Positions 1-13,195 are shown, counted from the stretch's first letter. The stretch is 64,000 nt of DNA from Eopsaltria australis (GCA_034509425.1 JAVTVJ010000068.1:7316001-7380000); one strand, 5' to 3'. Program-made: numbers and translations. The notes: generated from the letters alone by a model not told the origin.

Positions 1-198
1 TGTTAGAAAAAAAATGCCACTAAAAGGAACATGTCTGATGATCTTTCAGCTCAGACTGCATCTGCTTTGACAAAATAACTGTAATTTTGTTAATTGGCAC
101 TGACATGGCTTTTAAACATGGATGACCAGTTAATGTGAAGCTAGGAGGCAACAATCAAAGTTAAAGACACTTCTCCAAAGAAAGGCATCATCACTGAC
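1..198 (-). other. APOO: APOO intron (3'-proximal, partial)
   Basis: Intron sequence downstream of the donor at 197-198. No coding match to the APOO C-terminus and no recognisable repeat. Confidence 0.7.
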
Positions 199-290
199 CT
201 TTGCAATAGCAACTGCTTGCTGAGGGTAGTACATGGAGGTACTGATACCCATGAGAGCTGCAGGATACACTAACTTCTTTATTTTTGAGC
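199..290 (-). CDS. APOO: APOO coding exon 6 (second hydrophobic segment)
   Basis: 92 bases, residues 130-160: [15 protein letters not shown] then [16 protein letters not shown]. Acceptor ACAAAACAG, donor GTCAGT. The exon ends in phase 0, so the next exon, outside the window, should begin on a codon boundary. Confidence 0.95.
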
Positions 291-3200
291 CTGTTTTGTA
301 ACAAAAAATCAAAAAACACAAATCATTGTTAGAGTATACGTTAACCAAGACAGCTGAATGGCCCTAACATTTTATTTATAAACAATTTTTTTAAATACAT
401 TTTAGTGTATTTTCTCTTCCATCCTACCAGATTCTTAAGAAACATAATCACTCTGATCAGTAGGGGGCCCCTCTAATAGTTTTTTAAACTTTGTAAGCTT
501 CACTAACATCATATCTTAGATTGATTGTGCACATATAATCCTTTGGACATAAACTGCTGACCGAGTCTGGGACTGGGACTGGACACAGCTGCATCCAGGC
601 CCCTCTGAGTAGGAGTCCAGAAAGGAAGGAGGTGGTCTCTGAATCCTAGGACTCAAGAGGAGGATCCTCTTGAGTCAGACAGGTCTGTCTGACCCTGTCC
701 TCTCTCCAGTAATTGATCAAGAGTACCTTGCCATCAAATCCTTTCAAATCACTGCTTTACATCAATAAACACATTGGTGCTGCTCTCTTATGACTGAAGA
801 GCATCACTTCATCTGCAACATGAGTTAAAACTAATTATCTCCAATGGCATTTTAAACCAAGCTGGATGACTGCACAATATTCACATGATTAAACTTTGAA
901 TACCATATTCTCTACTTAGTGAGCAGCCATGCAAATTCAAGTGTTATGATTAGACCTGGAGGATTTTATCTGTACCTTCAAAGAGGGCAATTTTTCCACA
1001 AAGACCAAGCGAGGGAGGGATAAAATAAAGAGGACTTTCAGTAGCATCAAAATTAAGGGGCACTTCCTTCTGTGATTGGAATACTTTCTGGAAATAACAG
1101 TCATATCGTAAACTATTACCAGAAAAAAAAGTTTTAAAATCATGGCTCTCATCCTTGAAGATTCACAAATTTAACATTTTTAGTATGAGGTATTTATATT
1201 TTCCTTAAACTTAGGATCCTCTAATCTTTCAATTCCAGTCCCAAGACTGCACTTCCCCCTCTCCCCTCACTTTGCTACAGTCATAAATTATAGAAGCTGA
1301 ACTCAGACATGATCACACCACTTGAGAAGTAGGAATTTGAAGAACAAGAACTTCAAACAGGGAAGTTACCTTGATTTCATTAAAAAAATACACTAAGAAA
1401 AAAAATAAAGTACTGCTTTCACCAGCTTCACTGGAAAATTAAGTATTTTAAGGTTCATTTCTAATTTTTACACAGCCAAGATCACACTTCCAGTTCAACA
1501 CATTCAGGCTTCACATACGTTTATTTTTGTCCAAACCATGTCCTCACTGGTATCTAAATTCTACAGCTTTAAAGTTGTTACCCACATTTCACTGCATTAA
1601 AATATCTCAACATAAGCACAAAATACTTCTTCACACTTAACATTTCTTAGACTAACTTCTTTTTATGAAAGCATGAACATTTCTTCAAGAAGTATGATAA
1701 AATTAACTGTATCACTTTTCTGTAGTGCAAAACGTGCAGGTATTTATAGTACACCCAGAGTTCACAAGTCTATTTGTTGAATCACCATCTGCAGCAGCTC
1801 TGCATATGGACACACAGTACTTTGAAAGAACCCAAATATACACCTAACTGGACACATACCATAGTTCATGAACATCTGTATTTTACCATAATTCATTCCT
1901 CTGCTGTTTTCTACAGTAACATATGTGATCAAGAACTTCAGTAATTAAAAATATTTTTAGGCTACAAGATACCAAACCAGTCCTTTGCCATTTTTGTTAT
2001 ACTAAGATACTGCTGGGAAATATAGAAGACCAGATTTTAGTAACAAATACAGCAGTGATAAAACAATAATTGTTGGTTATTAAACACCTTTTCCATGAAG
2101 TTTCTTTATAATTGGAGTAACAGTGTAGAAACACACTTGTACAGTTAATTCAGATCTCCCTGTCACAATTAAAAATTAGTACCCTAAAATCCACAATTAA
2201 ATTACTTATCCAAAATCGTAACATAACCAGTTCCAATGGTTCCCACTTACCTCTAGCAAGAAACAATCCAATAATTCCAGCAAAACTTATCACACCAAGT
2301 CTTGGATAAAATCCAGCAGGGGGTTTTTGGAGAAGTTCATAGCCCTCTGAAAAGAAGCCAGAACAAAGTGCTTTAATGTAATGTGAAAGTATTTTTGTGA
2401 TAAGGAATCATCAATACACGCTGGCAATTGTTACAAAACACAAAGAGTTATCAAAACACATTTAACTATCATGTGCATTTTAGATATGCTGGCAAAAAAT
2501 TCAAAGCCTTTGAGATCTTCTCTAGTGACACATGAATGAAACTGAATATTGTATTGTATTCACCAATTTTCACAGGAGCTTTGCCTTTGCTCCTGGGCCA
2601 TCTGTTTTGTTTTGCTCTTTTGCATCTCAATCATATCTTTTTCAATTTAGTGATAAAAACCTTTGCAAAATGGAATTTTACAGTTACACATTAACAAGAA
2701 CTAGATTCAGTAAAGTACTGCACAAAAACCGAATCACAGAACAATGGAAAGACACAGAAAAAACAAAAGTGCACTCTAAGATGGGAGTCAGGTGGGGGAA
2801 TGGCAACTGGAAAATCTCCCATGCTAGTGACTTCAAAAGACTGAAACCACTCAATTTAAATAAAAGAGGCACAGGATCTGAAATGAGCTCTACATCGAAT
2901 CAATGCTCAGTTCTGGTAAGCCCAAGTATGAAAGGATACTCACAAAAATAAAAACAAATTAAAATTATTTTGGATTAATTCAAAATTCTTAGGAGATCCA
3001 TGGAAGCAAAAATGAAAAGGTTAAACATTACAAACGAAAGACCTAATGCTTGCAACAAGTAATAAACTTTACAGGAGCTTTCAGCTACTAAGCTGGGTCA
3101 AGCAAATACTGCTGGCTGGGAATAAATTGTGAGGGTTTTTCCCCTTCTTTTCCTGCATAACTGATTTTTAGTGGCATTGATAAACAAAAATGCTGGTCTT

Positions 3201-6200
3201 GGATTTTAATGGTTTAGAAATGTAGTGTTGTGAGCGACCCACAAAGGAAATTCAAACAGATACACAGTGGAAATAAAGTAGTCTTAAATGCATTAGAAAT
3301 TATACATAAAATGATGCTTAATGGAATTCCCTTTAAACTGAAGATCATGTACAGTCCTGCACTTCAAATTGCTAGTTAAGAAAACTAAGCTGATTTACCT
3401 CTACCATGCTCAACAGCTTTTTCTAACTTGGGCAAAGCTTTGGCATAGAGATCCTAAAAAAAAAAAAAAAAAAAAGAGAACAAGGGTAAGTAGATACCAA
3501 GTAAGTAAAATATTAACTATAGACTGTAACTGACCCAACAAAGAAAGGAGAAAAAAAAACAGGAAAGAAAAAAGTGATGGGTCCCTAAAATTACTTACTT
3601 TTATTCCCACTTCCACCCTTCACTTATAGGCCTATGCTTGCTCAATGTTACATTTCGCATAACTTACAGATTTTTCTCAAAGGAGTCTTTGGACAGAGAT
3701 GAAATATAATACTTAAAAAAACAGACATCAATCTCAGTATTTTACTGAGATCAGGGAACTGAAACTCAGAATTATCTTGGGTTTCTCAGTGTATGCAGGT
3801 ATTGCAAAAATACTTGAGGTGATGCAAAGAAAAGAAGTACAACACTGCAATAAACTCCTGCCTCACACTTCCCAGGGGTATGTGACTCATTCTGCAAGGT
3901 GATAAATTCCACTTTCCAGGGGACTGTCTTAGGCTAACAAGACTGCATTTTGAAGTGACTTGGAAAATGAGATGTCCATAGATGTCCAAAATAAATCAAA
4001 GACACTGCATCAACCCCACAGACTAGTTCTAGATTTTTTCAGACTGAGAATATTCAAGAAGTAAAAGAATTCAGACTGCCTTTTATCAAAATAGAAAAAA
4101 AGTCTCAATAAAAAGAGCCCTGCTAATTGTTATTTATACTAATAATGCTTCAGAGAGACAGATTAAGACTTTCTATAAATTAGGGAACAAATTCATAAAC
4201 ATATATGCCCAAAGCTAAAGCAGAGAATAGTCTTGCAATTCCACCTGAGCTGCATCTGTGCAGAAGTGAAAGCATTTGTTTAGGATACTGTATGGGGATA
4301 ATATCTTTAGAACTTTCATCTCCTCACTGGCTAGTGTGATGTAAAAAAACCCATCTGCCATGAAAATAAAAAAGTGTTAGCATGTGACACAACATAACTC
4401 TAAATAGATGTTGGTCTTATTAAAAGCCAATTTAAGAAGAACTTGCTCTAAAGACCCCAGAGACTAAGTCTGATCTTCTGTCACAGCTGAAACAAATGGC
4501 TCATTTCTACATGAGTCTTGAGCTGCACTTCCACTACAGTTAAGTAATTTTGGGAAAGTAAAATGGATATACAAACCAATTTCATTCTGATTATCCTGGG
4601 TTATCTTTTTGATTTTAAAGACAACTGAGACACACCTAAATATTATTTTCAACACAGAAGGGATGTGAAGGGGGTGTAAAACCAAAGCTACTGCTGACTA
4701 CAGTGAAGCAAGATTGCCCCAAACCCATGAAGTTTACATGCCCGCTTCATAAAATGAGTCAGTAAACCATCGCCAGGAAATGGCTTGTTGCGTGTGAGCA
4801 GAAGAGCACATCTTATGCCAATGATAACCAGACAGACAAAAAAAAGAAAACAAATAGGATGACAACAGGTCAGCGAGACATCAAGCAAGGTTAAAGGCTA
4901 ACCTCCTCTCCAATTTCACTCCCCACACAGGGTTACGACAGGCAACCAACCAAAACCCATCTGTTCAGGAGGCCAGAGCTCTAACTGTCCTGTGGAAAAC
5001 TCCCCTTCCAAACTGCAACTGGTGGCACTTTAGAAACAATAGGTTGAGTAACTCTGAAAAAATGTTTCTGTCCTGTTAAAGGTAGCACCCCACAGAACTT
5101 CCAGGCAGAAAGGACATGCTGATCTGAACAGCTTGGCTTTCAGTGGAGAGCTGGGCAAACAGCTCACAGCTTCAGGGGATTCACAACAGCCAGAGGGCAA
5201 AGTAGAGAATTGCCTACACTTGCCAAGAGACAGCCACAGGGCAAGGATGTCCTTGCTTCAAAAGGAAGCCTCAACATTTCCTGGGCAGGAAAGAGCAAGA
5301 AAGCCATCCTGGGGCCTTGCAATCTAATACCAACAGTTAAGGCCTTGATTACAAAAGTCTTGGTTTTCCTCTTTGCTACAGAGACTATTTTTGTATTTAA
5401 TGACTATTTACTCTAAACATACTACCTAATAAAATATATATGAGAAAGTTTTGAGGGAAAGGTCTGGGGATTAGGTTTACCACTACTTAGTGGCCTGCGA
5501 TTTTCTCTTCTAGAGAGCTATATTCCTTCCCTCAACGTTCCAGTTCAGCAAATACTGATTTATTTTTGCTAAGTTGTTTTGTCACAGTTGCAGTGAGGGC
5601 AGCTTGGTTTTGCTGCTCCAAAACACACTGCTGGATAATTTAAGGCCTTCTCCTCAAGCATCAAAACTGCAAATATCATTCTCCTATCTTCCTCACCACA
5701 GAACAGTGCCAAATCTAGATATCCCTTGATATGTTTAAGCTTAAAGTTCACTTCAGTAAACAATTCTATGCTTTAGTTAATTTTCTTTTACTTCTTTTGG
5801 AAGGAGAACTCCTAAATCCTGGGTTTAGGTCAGCAAATTAGTATGAAGACACAACTGGTTTTGTGTGAGAAGGGGGTAAACATTATGAACTGAACTGTGG
5901 GAAATTTTAAGTAATGCAGAAAACTTTCAGTGAAAAATGCTTTTACAGCTATCAACTTCTACTTTACTGCAACTTGTTAATTCCAAGTCTGAAAAACCAA
6001 ACCATAATCCCAGCTGGGGCTTTATCCCTGAACCACCAGCAGCTGCAATACAAACCATTATACCTGACACCAGGCTGTATATGGCTCCATAACATGACGT
6101 AAGCGGGAAATCCCCTCTTCCAGTTCAGTTTTGGGATTCTCCACATATTTAGTCTCACGAGCTGGGGAGGAGTACAGTGACAGCTGTGAATATTAGCAAA

Positions 6201-9200
6201 CAAGATGTTAAAAACAAAAGGTATAATTGTGTAAGTAGGTCTTCAGGGCATGAACAGCTTAAGCAGAGAACACCTAACACTTACTACATAAACAATGCAT
6301 AATAAAAATTCACACAGCTCTGAGACAACCATTATGAGCAAAGTTTAATTATACAGCAGATAATTACGATGAAGATGACTTCTAACTGCTATACAATTCA
6401 TTCATAGCTGCTATATGATCCAAGTCACAAGTTATAAATTAATATTAAACTAGTTTAGTAAGAACACACAACATAATTGTGAAAAATGTTTCTCACCTTA
6501 ATCAGCACTTCTGGTTCCCAGTTAACATACTAAATGTACTAGAAATCGCAATCAATCATTTTCTATATTTGCACAAGCCGTCATTAAAGAGCCTAAGCAG
6601 CTTCTAACAGAGGTAACATCCAATACAAATGTGCCTGTTTGTTACTGAGCAGGAAAATGGTATAACATCCCAACCTTTGGTCATTAACCACATCAGCAAC
6701 TGACAGCATTAATGGCACCCTGACATTGAGCAAAGAGGAACTGTAACGAGCAATGGGCATCTTCACATAATAAATGCTAAACCACCCTATTTAGGGTTTA
6801 GAATACCAACATTTACTACAATTGCCTAAGCATATTTGAAACTGTATTCCATTTTAAAAAAAGACCAAAGTTTGTACTGTTGAAGATGAACAGCAAAGTT
6901 CATATCAAAACAAAACCTATTACAATTTCTAGAAGTTTATATACTACACAAATGTTTAGTATAAAGAGCTTATATTTTACACCATATTTACACTCCATTT
7001 AGTAGTTTATTATAAACTGATGATTACAAGTACTGCTGCATTAAAATGTAGTTAGCCCTCTTTTCATGATCAGCTGGAAAAGAACTGTCTCTCTGTCATA
7101 ATCAAAAAAGCTGCTAACCATAATGTAATATAAAATTACATCAAATTTATCCAATAATTGGATAACTTGTACAGCTGGATTTCCCATAATACTTTGAAAG
7201 ACAAGGATTTCCAGTCTCATTTCCCTAGGAAACCTGGTCATCCCTGGCAATCATAGTCACAAGCTGAACTTTGATCCTGTTGGACAACCTAACAGCAATG
7301 TCTGGCACAAGGACAGAAGCCTTGGAGATAAGGAAATTCCCATATATTTTATGAAACTAGACAGCTGACACAGTGGAGATCCAAACTAACAGCCCGTGAA
7401 TGGCAAGAAAGGCAGCCAAAACTCCATGGCTTGCACATTCTGCTGTGCTGGAGTTGATGGCAAGCCCATTACTCAGCGCACATGAACTCCACGCTGCTGC
7501 CTCATGACTGACTCAGGCCAGCAGAGGCTGGGCACACGACGGTCCCGGCAGGGCCAGGAGCCCACTGCAACCACGGCTCCTCTCACTCTGTACAAGGGAT
7601 CTGCCCATGCAGACACAGCCAAAAGACCCAAGTCTGCACAAACACCAGCCTAATTTAGTTCCAGTGCTTATGTAACAGCACTTCAGCTCAGATTGAAGTA
7701 CTCAAAACTTTTAAACAACTGCATGCTTTCATGCATATAAAGCTGGATTTAATTATGAACTACATAACTACTCAACTAGTTCTTAATGTTGGAGACTTTT
7801 AAAAGCCTGTGCAACAATGCTGATGAGTCTACAGTTTGACAGGGTATTTCAAAGCTCTACTTATAACCAAGACATTTGTAACATCTCAAAGAAATGAAAA
7901 CATAACCCTATTTATCACCACTACTTATTGTATTTCTTGTTGCTTACATCTGAATACTGTAAAGAAAGGAAAACTGATAAAATTCTGTAGGCTACTATGG
8001 TGGATTCAAAGTATTGCCAGACAAGAATTTTGATAATAAAAAAAGAGAATATTTTTAGGAATAAAACATTCTGATTTGCTGTTTTAGTGGAGAACATAAA
8101 TGATTTTTTATTAGAATTTACCAACAGTACTTACAGTAAAAAGTAAGTGGTATTATCTGGATAAAAAGCAAAGAAAATATTCCTGTGGATTTCAAATATA
8201 ACCGTAAGTAAATCTACAAACATGAAAAGGTAATTTCTGAATGAAGAATGTAAGGCTTTAATGTAGGAAAAAGATCTTAAAAGCAAGCCCAACACTGTCA
8301 AGTGAAGAACATCAAATACAACACCCAGGTAAAAGGAAAACTATATAGATATCTCTGTTGTGGAAAACCGAGAAGCAAATTTAAAGGCACGAATACAAAA
8401 GGTGACAAGATGTACCTAAATGCTTTCATACATCAAAGCACAATGTTTCAGAATTCTTTAGACAGAAGAATGCTAAGGTTCTAACCACACTTACCTCCTC
8501 AATTTTCAGCAACTCCTTTTTGGAAGTCTTCTCTGAAGAAGCAGCATAAACCTGGACAGAGAGCAAGCTCAGGCTGACAGGGGTGGCCCCCAGCCGAATT
8601 ACCTGGAAACATTATAGGAAGACAAGTCCATCATTAAGTGCAAACAAAATGGCAACATGTTTGAACATATCCAGGTAGACAATGTTAAAAACATTACATG
8701 GTAAAAAGTGATGTATTAAGATGCTTGGAAATTTGGAGAAAGGGCTGTCAGCAGTACACAACTGAATGCTCTCAGGCACTCAAATGGTAACACCTAAATC
8801 ACTCAGACTGTAGTTGGAAAAGCCTAAGGCTAAAGGAGACAGCAGAAATAAATACTAATCTCACCAGTTTCCATCACACAAAAAAGATGTTGTTTTCTCT
8901 CATTTGAAATAATTTTTGTATTAACTTTCTCAGTTTAAATAGCAGGACTATATTCATATTTTAGACAACTTTGTGAATGCCCACAATACCTCTATTTTCC
9001 ATAGTTAGTACCAAGACGTTCAGTGCTTTACTTCTACTTCATATTTGCACCTAGATTTAGGAAAACAATGAGACCTACAGCTATAAATACCAGAACAAAA
9101 TCTATACTTTCTAAGATTTTTAGGAAAGTCTCCTAATTTTCTGTGAGAAACAAACTTGACTGTTTTTTGAATACTTTAAATTCAATCCAATCACACAACA

Positions 9201-12200
9201 CAACCACCATGAGTAAGGTGGATATAATTCTTCCAATATTCAGAACCTCTGCTAAATTGAATTTCTTAATGGGAAAGTCTGCTTCAACTTAAAAAACAGA
9301 AGATAAAATCTTAGCTGCACAGTAAATCAAGAATGCCCAGAGCATTTTCCAGCGAATGTACATCCTTATTAACAGCAAAGTATAACTCCAGAGATGTCAG
9401 TTGAAATGGGAAAGCTTTCAATGTCTCATACTCCTGTTACTGCTCAGGGAAATGTGCAGAGTTACAACAGCCTGTGTTTTGCTGGATCAGGTTACAGCAC
9501 GAGTGGATCTAACACCAAACTGGAGGCGTCTGGCTCCTCTCCAGCACTGGTTCCCAGAAGTCCTGCTGCTCACCTTGCCCTAGCTTTGGTGGCCGGATGC
9601 TTCCACCGTGAGGCAATTCACCTCGCCAATTTGGCAAAAGATTAATCCTGAAAAAGAAGCGGAGATCTTTGTGCGGGCTTAGCAAATGGAACCCTTCCAT
9701 GAAACAGCCTGACAAGCACCAGAGGAACAGTGTGGGCCAGGGAAGAGGAGATGAGAAAGGAGAAGGCAGCAAGGCCCCTTCCTTTTCACAAATAGTAGGG
9801 TTTGTTGCATTGACCTAGATGCTTGCGAGACTGAAGCCGTGGTCAAACCAGCACGTCCGTCATGCTGTGATGGTGATAACTGGCTCAGCCACAGCACAGT
9901 TGCTCTCAAACTTTCTGTCTGTTGCAGAACTGTCAAAAAACAGCTTTAAAATTATTCAGACCACATCAGCTTATTGTAGGTAGTTAAGCATTTGCAGCTT
10001 AAATTTCTTCCACTGCTTTGCAGGTGGAATGCTTATTAAATGTAACCAAAAGAGTCCTCAAACTAAAAATTAAGACTACAGAGTTGTCAAACTTCCTGAA
10101 AATGTTAATTTATGAGTAGAGAAACAGCACACAAGAACTAGGTCACAGGATTGCTTTTCTGGAAGACATAAGGGATCTGATGGGTCAAAAGGTATGGAAA
10201 AACTTGCGTAAAATGGAAGTTTTTCTTTGTCTGAATTTAAGGAGTCATTACTAAATCACTATAAATGAAACACCACAATGACTGGATCAGCTGTTTCACA
10301 GCCACGGAAAGACAAGGATAATCTTTAATAGTGTTTGCTTAAACACTTATCACATACTTCCGTTAACCAGGACAAAAACAAACACTACTAACCATTAACA
10401 GCTGTAGAGTTTGTTTCCTCAATCTTTCCTTTTTTCACTGCAAAATTGTTCTGTCACTGAAAAGGCAAACATCTAAATGCATTTTCATTCTGAAATATGT
10501 TTTCAAACAGTGTAAACGGTGCTAAGTGTCACCAGCAGAAACAATAAATCCAAATGTTTTAAATATTTGAGATTTTTATATAAAGACACAACCAGCAGAG
10601 CACAAGACTGGAAGCACCTTGGTTTCACAAAACAGTATCACTGATCACAGAACTACTCAGACTGAAAACGTAAACTGTTTATATTATCAAGTTACTAAAG
10701 TGCAGACATTTTCCATTGGTTTTACTTTTTGACAAAATTAAATTAACCTCTAAAAGTGCAAGTTGTATCTCTTCTTAACTGTGCTGTTCAAGTCACACTG
10801 CAATGGTCCCCTGTATCAGCTACCTTATGGGACAGACAGAACTGCTGCTGAAATACCCCATATTTGCACATGCAGAAGTATTTATTGGGGAGTATGAAAG
10901 ACCAACTGTTGTACTTTTTGTTTCCAAAACTCCCTTTAGGATCTCATTTTTGAATTCCACACTAACCATGTATTACTAAAACAATTGGTTTAGTAAAACA
11001 TATTGACTGATTGAGCTGTGCCTTCAGCCTGCCAGTCTTAGAGCCATTCAGTCAGAATCAGAAAAGCAGAGCCGACATTCTTTTCTACTGGCAATGCTCT
11101 GCAGTTATTTTAAGCAAAAAAAAGATACATTTACTCCTCTCCAGCTGAAGAATTCAACTTTATCTTAAACACCAGATAGGAAAAGCTTGAGCATACTTTT
11201 GAGAAGGCTGATACTGGTCCTAATGTATGAAACCACTTCATTTTTATCTTCTTTTTCTAATCTTCCTCCTATTTCTCAACCCAAACTATAAAAACATAAA
11301 ACCAAAATCCAAACTCTTGAACGCTCCTGTTCCTGAAGCACAAATATCCTGGACAAAAAGCCACCTTCCCCTTTGGCTCTCCGAGGCATAACATCAGGTT
11401 GGCCTAAGGCATCTAAATCCTCAACGGCTGTATACAAGTGCTAATATTACACACAGTGCCCAAATGCACAGGTTCACATATAACCCCTCTAATGGCAATT
11501 CAGCATCAGTTATGGAATTCTCAATGATTCTGAGCACAGAAGTCCAACAACTGTCACAACAGTAAGGCACAAAAAGAAAAAAGAATTTGTGCCAAGGGCA
11601 GAGCAAGCGAGAGCTCAGCACAGCAGTATCACAGACGCACAGAATCGCCAGGGTTGGAAGGGACCTCTGGAGATGATCCAGTCCAGCCCCCGGCCAAGGC
11701 AGGGTCACCTGGAGCAGGTGACACAGGAACGTGTCCAGGTAGGTGGGCTTTGAAGGTCTCCAGAGAGACTCCACGCCTGTTCCAGTGCTCTGCTACCTCC
11801 GTGTAAAGAAGCTCTTCCTCATGTTGAGATGGAACTTCCAGTGTTTCAGTTATATATTAGTATTTAGTACACTCAGTCTATTGATATATGAATATATTAT
11901 CAATATTTGACACAGAAAATGCTACCAAGGAAAATTAATATCTAGAACCGAGCATCACCAGATTCTGGGGCTGCTTTTAAAAATCGAGCAGCTGTAACAA
12001 GGATCTGACTGACACACAGAGCTTGCTTTTAGCCTGATGGGATCCGGGGCTGCTCTTACCAGAGCCAAAGACCTTTGAGACAGCGAGAGCCGGGCCGTGC
12101 TTTCCGCAGGTCTCACTGACAACCTTCACGCACTAAAGGGAGACTTTTCAAGATCGGACCGACACTTTCAAGCGGCAACTGCACGAACCCAAACTCTACG

Positions 12201-12519
12201 GTAACACAGCTCCGCGCTGCTGGCAGCAATTTCAGAATAAGAAGCAATAAAGAAGGAATGTGCTCTGCACGCACGAACCCGAACTCTGCGGCAACACAGC
12301 AGCGCGCGGCTCTATCCCAGAGGCAATTTTAAGTAAGGAATGTGTCTCTTTTCATGCAGCACGGAGGGCACGCGGTTCTGAAGCGCTAAAAGGAGCGATT
12401 AAGCAGCTGCAAGGAGAGCAGAAGGCAGAGCCTGCGGAGAGCAAGGAGGCAGAACCGCGGGGGGAGCCCCGAGCGCTGCGGGCCCGGCCAGCGCGGGGAC
12501 CCTTCCTCACCTTCAACAT
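199..12519 (-). CDS. APOO: APOO / MIC26, MICOS complex subunit (3'-truncated by window edge)
   Basis: Apolipoprotein O (MIC26) is an inner-mitochondrial-membrane subunit of the MICOS complex that shapes cristae junctions. Coding exons on the minus strand are 12511-12519, 8495-8602, 6064-6183, 3399-3453, 2251-2346 and 199-290; all junctions are GT-AG and phases agree. They encode about 160 residues, against 198 for the human protein, so the C-terminus is left of the window. Seen: N-terminus [17 protein letters not shown], a mitochondrial-type leader; a central segment ETKYVENP...[14 protein letters not shown] matching the family; then [19 protein letters not shown] (about residues 113-130), a glycine-containing membrane segment, and [13 protein letters not shown]...MYYPQQA, a second hydrophobic segment. 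The start was chosen for its GCCGCCATG context and for splicing in frame to exon 2. Sister family member APOOL (MIC27) is less likely, given the residue match and the synteny with KLHL15 and EIF2S3. Confidence 0.96.
2251..2346 (-). CDS. APOO: APOO coding exon 5 (first membrane segment)
   Basis: 96 bases, residues 98-129 plus the first base of codon 130. Encodes [18 protein letters not shown] and [13 protein letters not shown], the best-conserved membrane segment of the family. Donor GTAAGT. Confidence 0.96.
3399..3453 (-). CDS. APOO: APOO coding exon 4
   Basis: 55 bases, residues 80-97 plus the first base of codon 98 ([18 protein letters not shown]). The acceptor is 20 consecutive T followed directly by AG; the donor is GTAAAT. 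This segment is helical and charged and is more divergent from the human sequence than the other exons. Confidence 0.93.
6064..6183 (-). CDS. APOO: APOO coding exon 3
   Basis: 40 codons, phase 0 to 0, residues 40-79, from [17 protein letters not shown] to [14 protein letters not shown]. The acceptor is TTCACAG just before CTG TCA CTG; an internal CCCAG 22 bases downstream is not used, because it would shift the frame and drop the conserved LSLY. Confidence 0.95.
8495..8602 (-). CDS. APOO: APOO coding exon 2
   Basis: 36 codons, phase 0 to 0, residues 4-39, acceptor TTTCCAG and donor GTAAGT. Encodes the hydrophobic leader [20 protein letters not shown] and the following charged stretch [14 protein letters not shown]. 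Confidence 0.95.
11629..11850 (-). mobile_element. CR1 LINE fragment, 3' end
   Basis: Reverse-oriented CR1 3' region: CACAGAATCGCCAGGGTTGG, GGGACCTCTGGAGATGATCC and AGTCCAGCCCC, then the stretch ending GAAGCTCTTCCTCATGTTGAG. The element's 3' terminus is at the low-coordinate end. 5'-truncated, as is usual for avian CR1. Confidence 0.9.
12181..12352. repeat. Imperfect tandem duplication, about 90-bp unit, two copies
   Basis: Both copies begin GCACGAACCC (12181 and 12271), continue AACTCT.CGG.AACACAGC and share AAGGAATGTG near their ends. They have diverged by substitutions and small indels. The repeat lies in APOO intron 1, 160-330 bp from the start codon. Confidence 0.85.
12511..12519 (-). 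CDS. APOO: APOO coding exon 1 (Met-Leu-Lys)
   Basis: Only nine coding bases (ATG TTG AAG), followed by the donor GTGAGG. The context GCCGCCATG is close to the Kozak optimum. The exon lies in a CpG island and its 5'UTR extends to higher coordinates. Confidence 0.9.
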
Positions 12520-12549
12520 GGCGGCGCCGGGCGCGCGGCGACCGAGCGA

Positions 12550-12557
12550 TGACGTCA
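12550..12557. promoter_or_regulatory. Consensus CRE (TGACGTCA)
   Basis: Perfect eight-base CREB/ATF palindrome 31 bp upstream of the APOO start codon inside the CpG island. Binding is inferred from the motif only. Confidence 0.7.
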
Positions 12558-12790
12558 CCGCGGCGTGGCGTCAGGCGCGGCGGCCCCGCCCCGCGCGGCC
12601 CTGGCGCCGCTCGGGGGCGGATATGGACGTTCCTAATGCTCGTGTTCTGCCGTGGAGGGCGGCCTTGGCGGGTGCCGGAGTGCCCGAAGGGCTTACACAG
12701 CAGCCCTCAGCCCCGCAGCGTGGCTCCCTGTGTTGCATTGCCGCCTTTACTAAAAAGACTCGCCTATTTAGAGATCACAATCAGTCACGG

Positions 12791-13183
12791 GATTACAGAA
12801 TCAGTAAGGTTGGAAAAGACCCCTGAGGTCATCGAGTCCCCAACACCACATTGTCAGCTAGACCCTGGCACGGAGTGCCACGTCCAGTCTTTCCTTAAAC
12901 ACCTCGGGGACGGTGACTCCCCCAGCAGTCCGTTCCGATGTCTGCTCATCCTTTCTGTGAAGAAATTACTCCTAATGTCCAACAGCTCAAGACTGTCCTC
13001 TCGTCCTGTCAGGGGCTGCCTGGGAGAAGGGACCGACCCCCCCCTACACGCTCCTGCCAGGGAGCTGTGGAGAGATAGAGCCACCCCTGAGCCTCTTCCC
13101 CAGGCGGAACAGCCCCAGCTCCCTCAGCTGCTCCTCAGGACCTGCGCTCCAGACCCTTCTCCAGCTTCCTTGCTCTTCTGTCT
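12791..13183 (-). mobile_element. CR1 LINE fragment, 3' region
   Basis: Reverse-oriented CR1: ATTACAGAATCAGTAAGGTT, then GACCCCTGAGGTCATCGAGT, and the typical CCTCAGCTGCTCCTCAGGAC and CTCCAGACCCTTCTCCAGCT further right. About 390 bp, older and longer than the copy in APOO intron 1. Confidence 0.9.
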
Positions 13184-13195
13184 CCCTGCCAGTTA

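Larger units (their letters stand above)
291..8494 (-). other. APOO: APOO introns 2-5 (noncoding stretches between exons)
   Basis: Intron stretches 291-2250, 2347-3398, 3454-6063 and 6184-8494 hold unique AT-rich sequence. I saw no convincing mobile element or RNA gene in them; the open frames are short and unconserved in look. Confidence 0.6.
8603..12510 (-). other. APOO: APOO intron 1
   Basis: About 3.9 kb. Contains one CR1 fragment (11629-11850) and an imperfect 90-bp tandem duplication (12181-12352) next to the CpG island. The moderately GC-rich patch at 9480-9930 has open frames on both strands but no protein I recognise. Confidence 0.65.
12400..12720 (-). promoter_or_regulatory. APOO: APOO CpG-island promoter
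   Basis: GC-rich, CpG-dense block around the first exon. It contains a perfect CRE (12550-12557), a GC box CCCCGCCCC (12584-12592) and a YY1-like element overlapping the start codon. No TATA box is apparent. The transcription start is probably between about 12530 and 12620, but the sequence does not fix it. Confidence 0.8.

Noticed and set aside
2532..2951. 139-codon plus-strand frame in an APOO intron
   Set aside because: No recognisable domain, no splice or promoter context, ordinary AT-rich composition.
6161..6183. Alternative internal acceptor (CCCAG) in APOO exon 3
   Set aside because: It would shift the frame and remove the conserved LSLY segment; the upstream CACAG keeps phase 0 on both sides.
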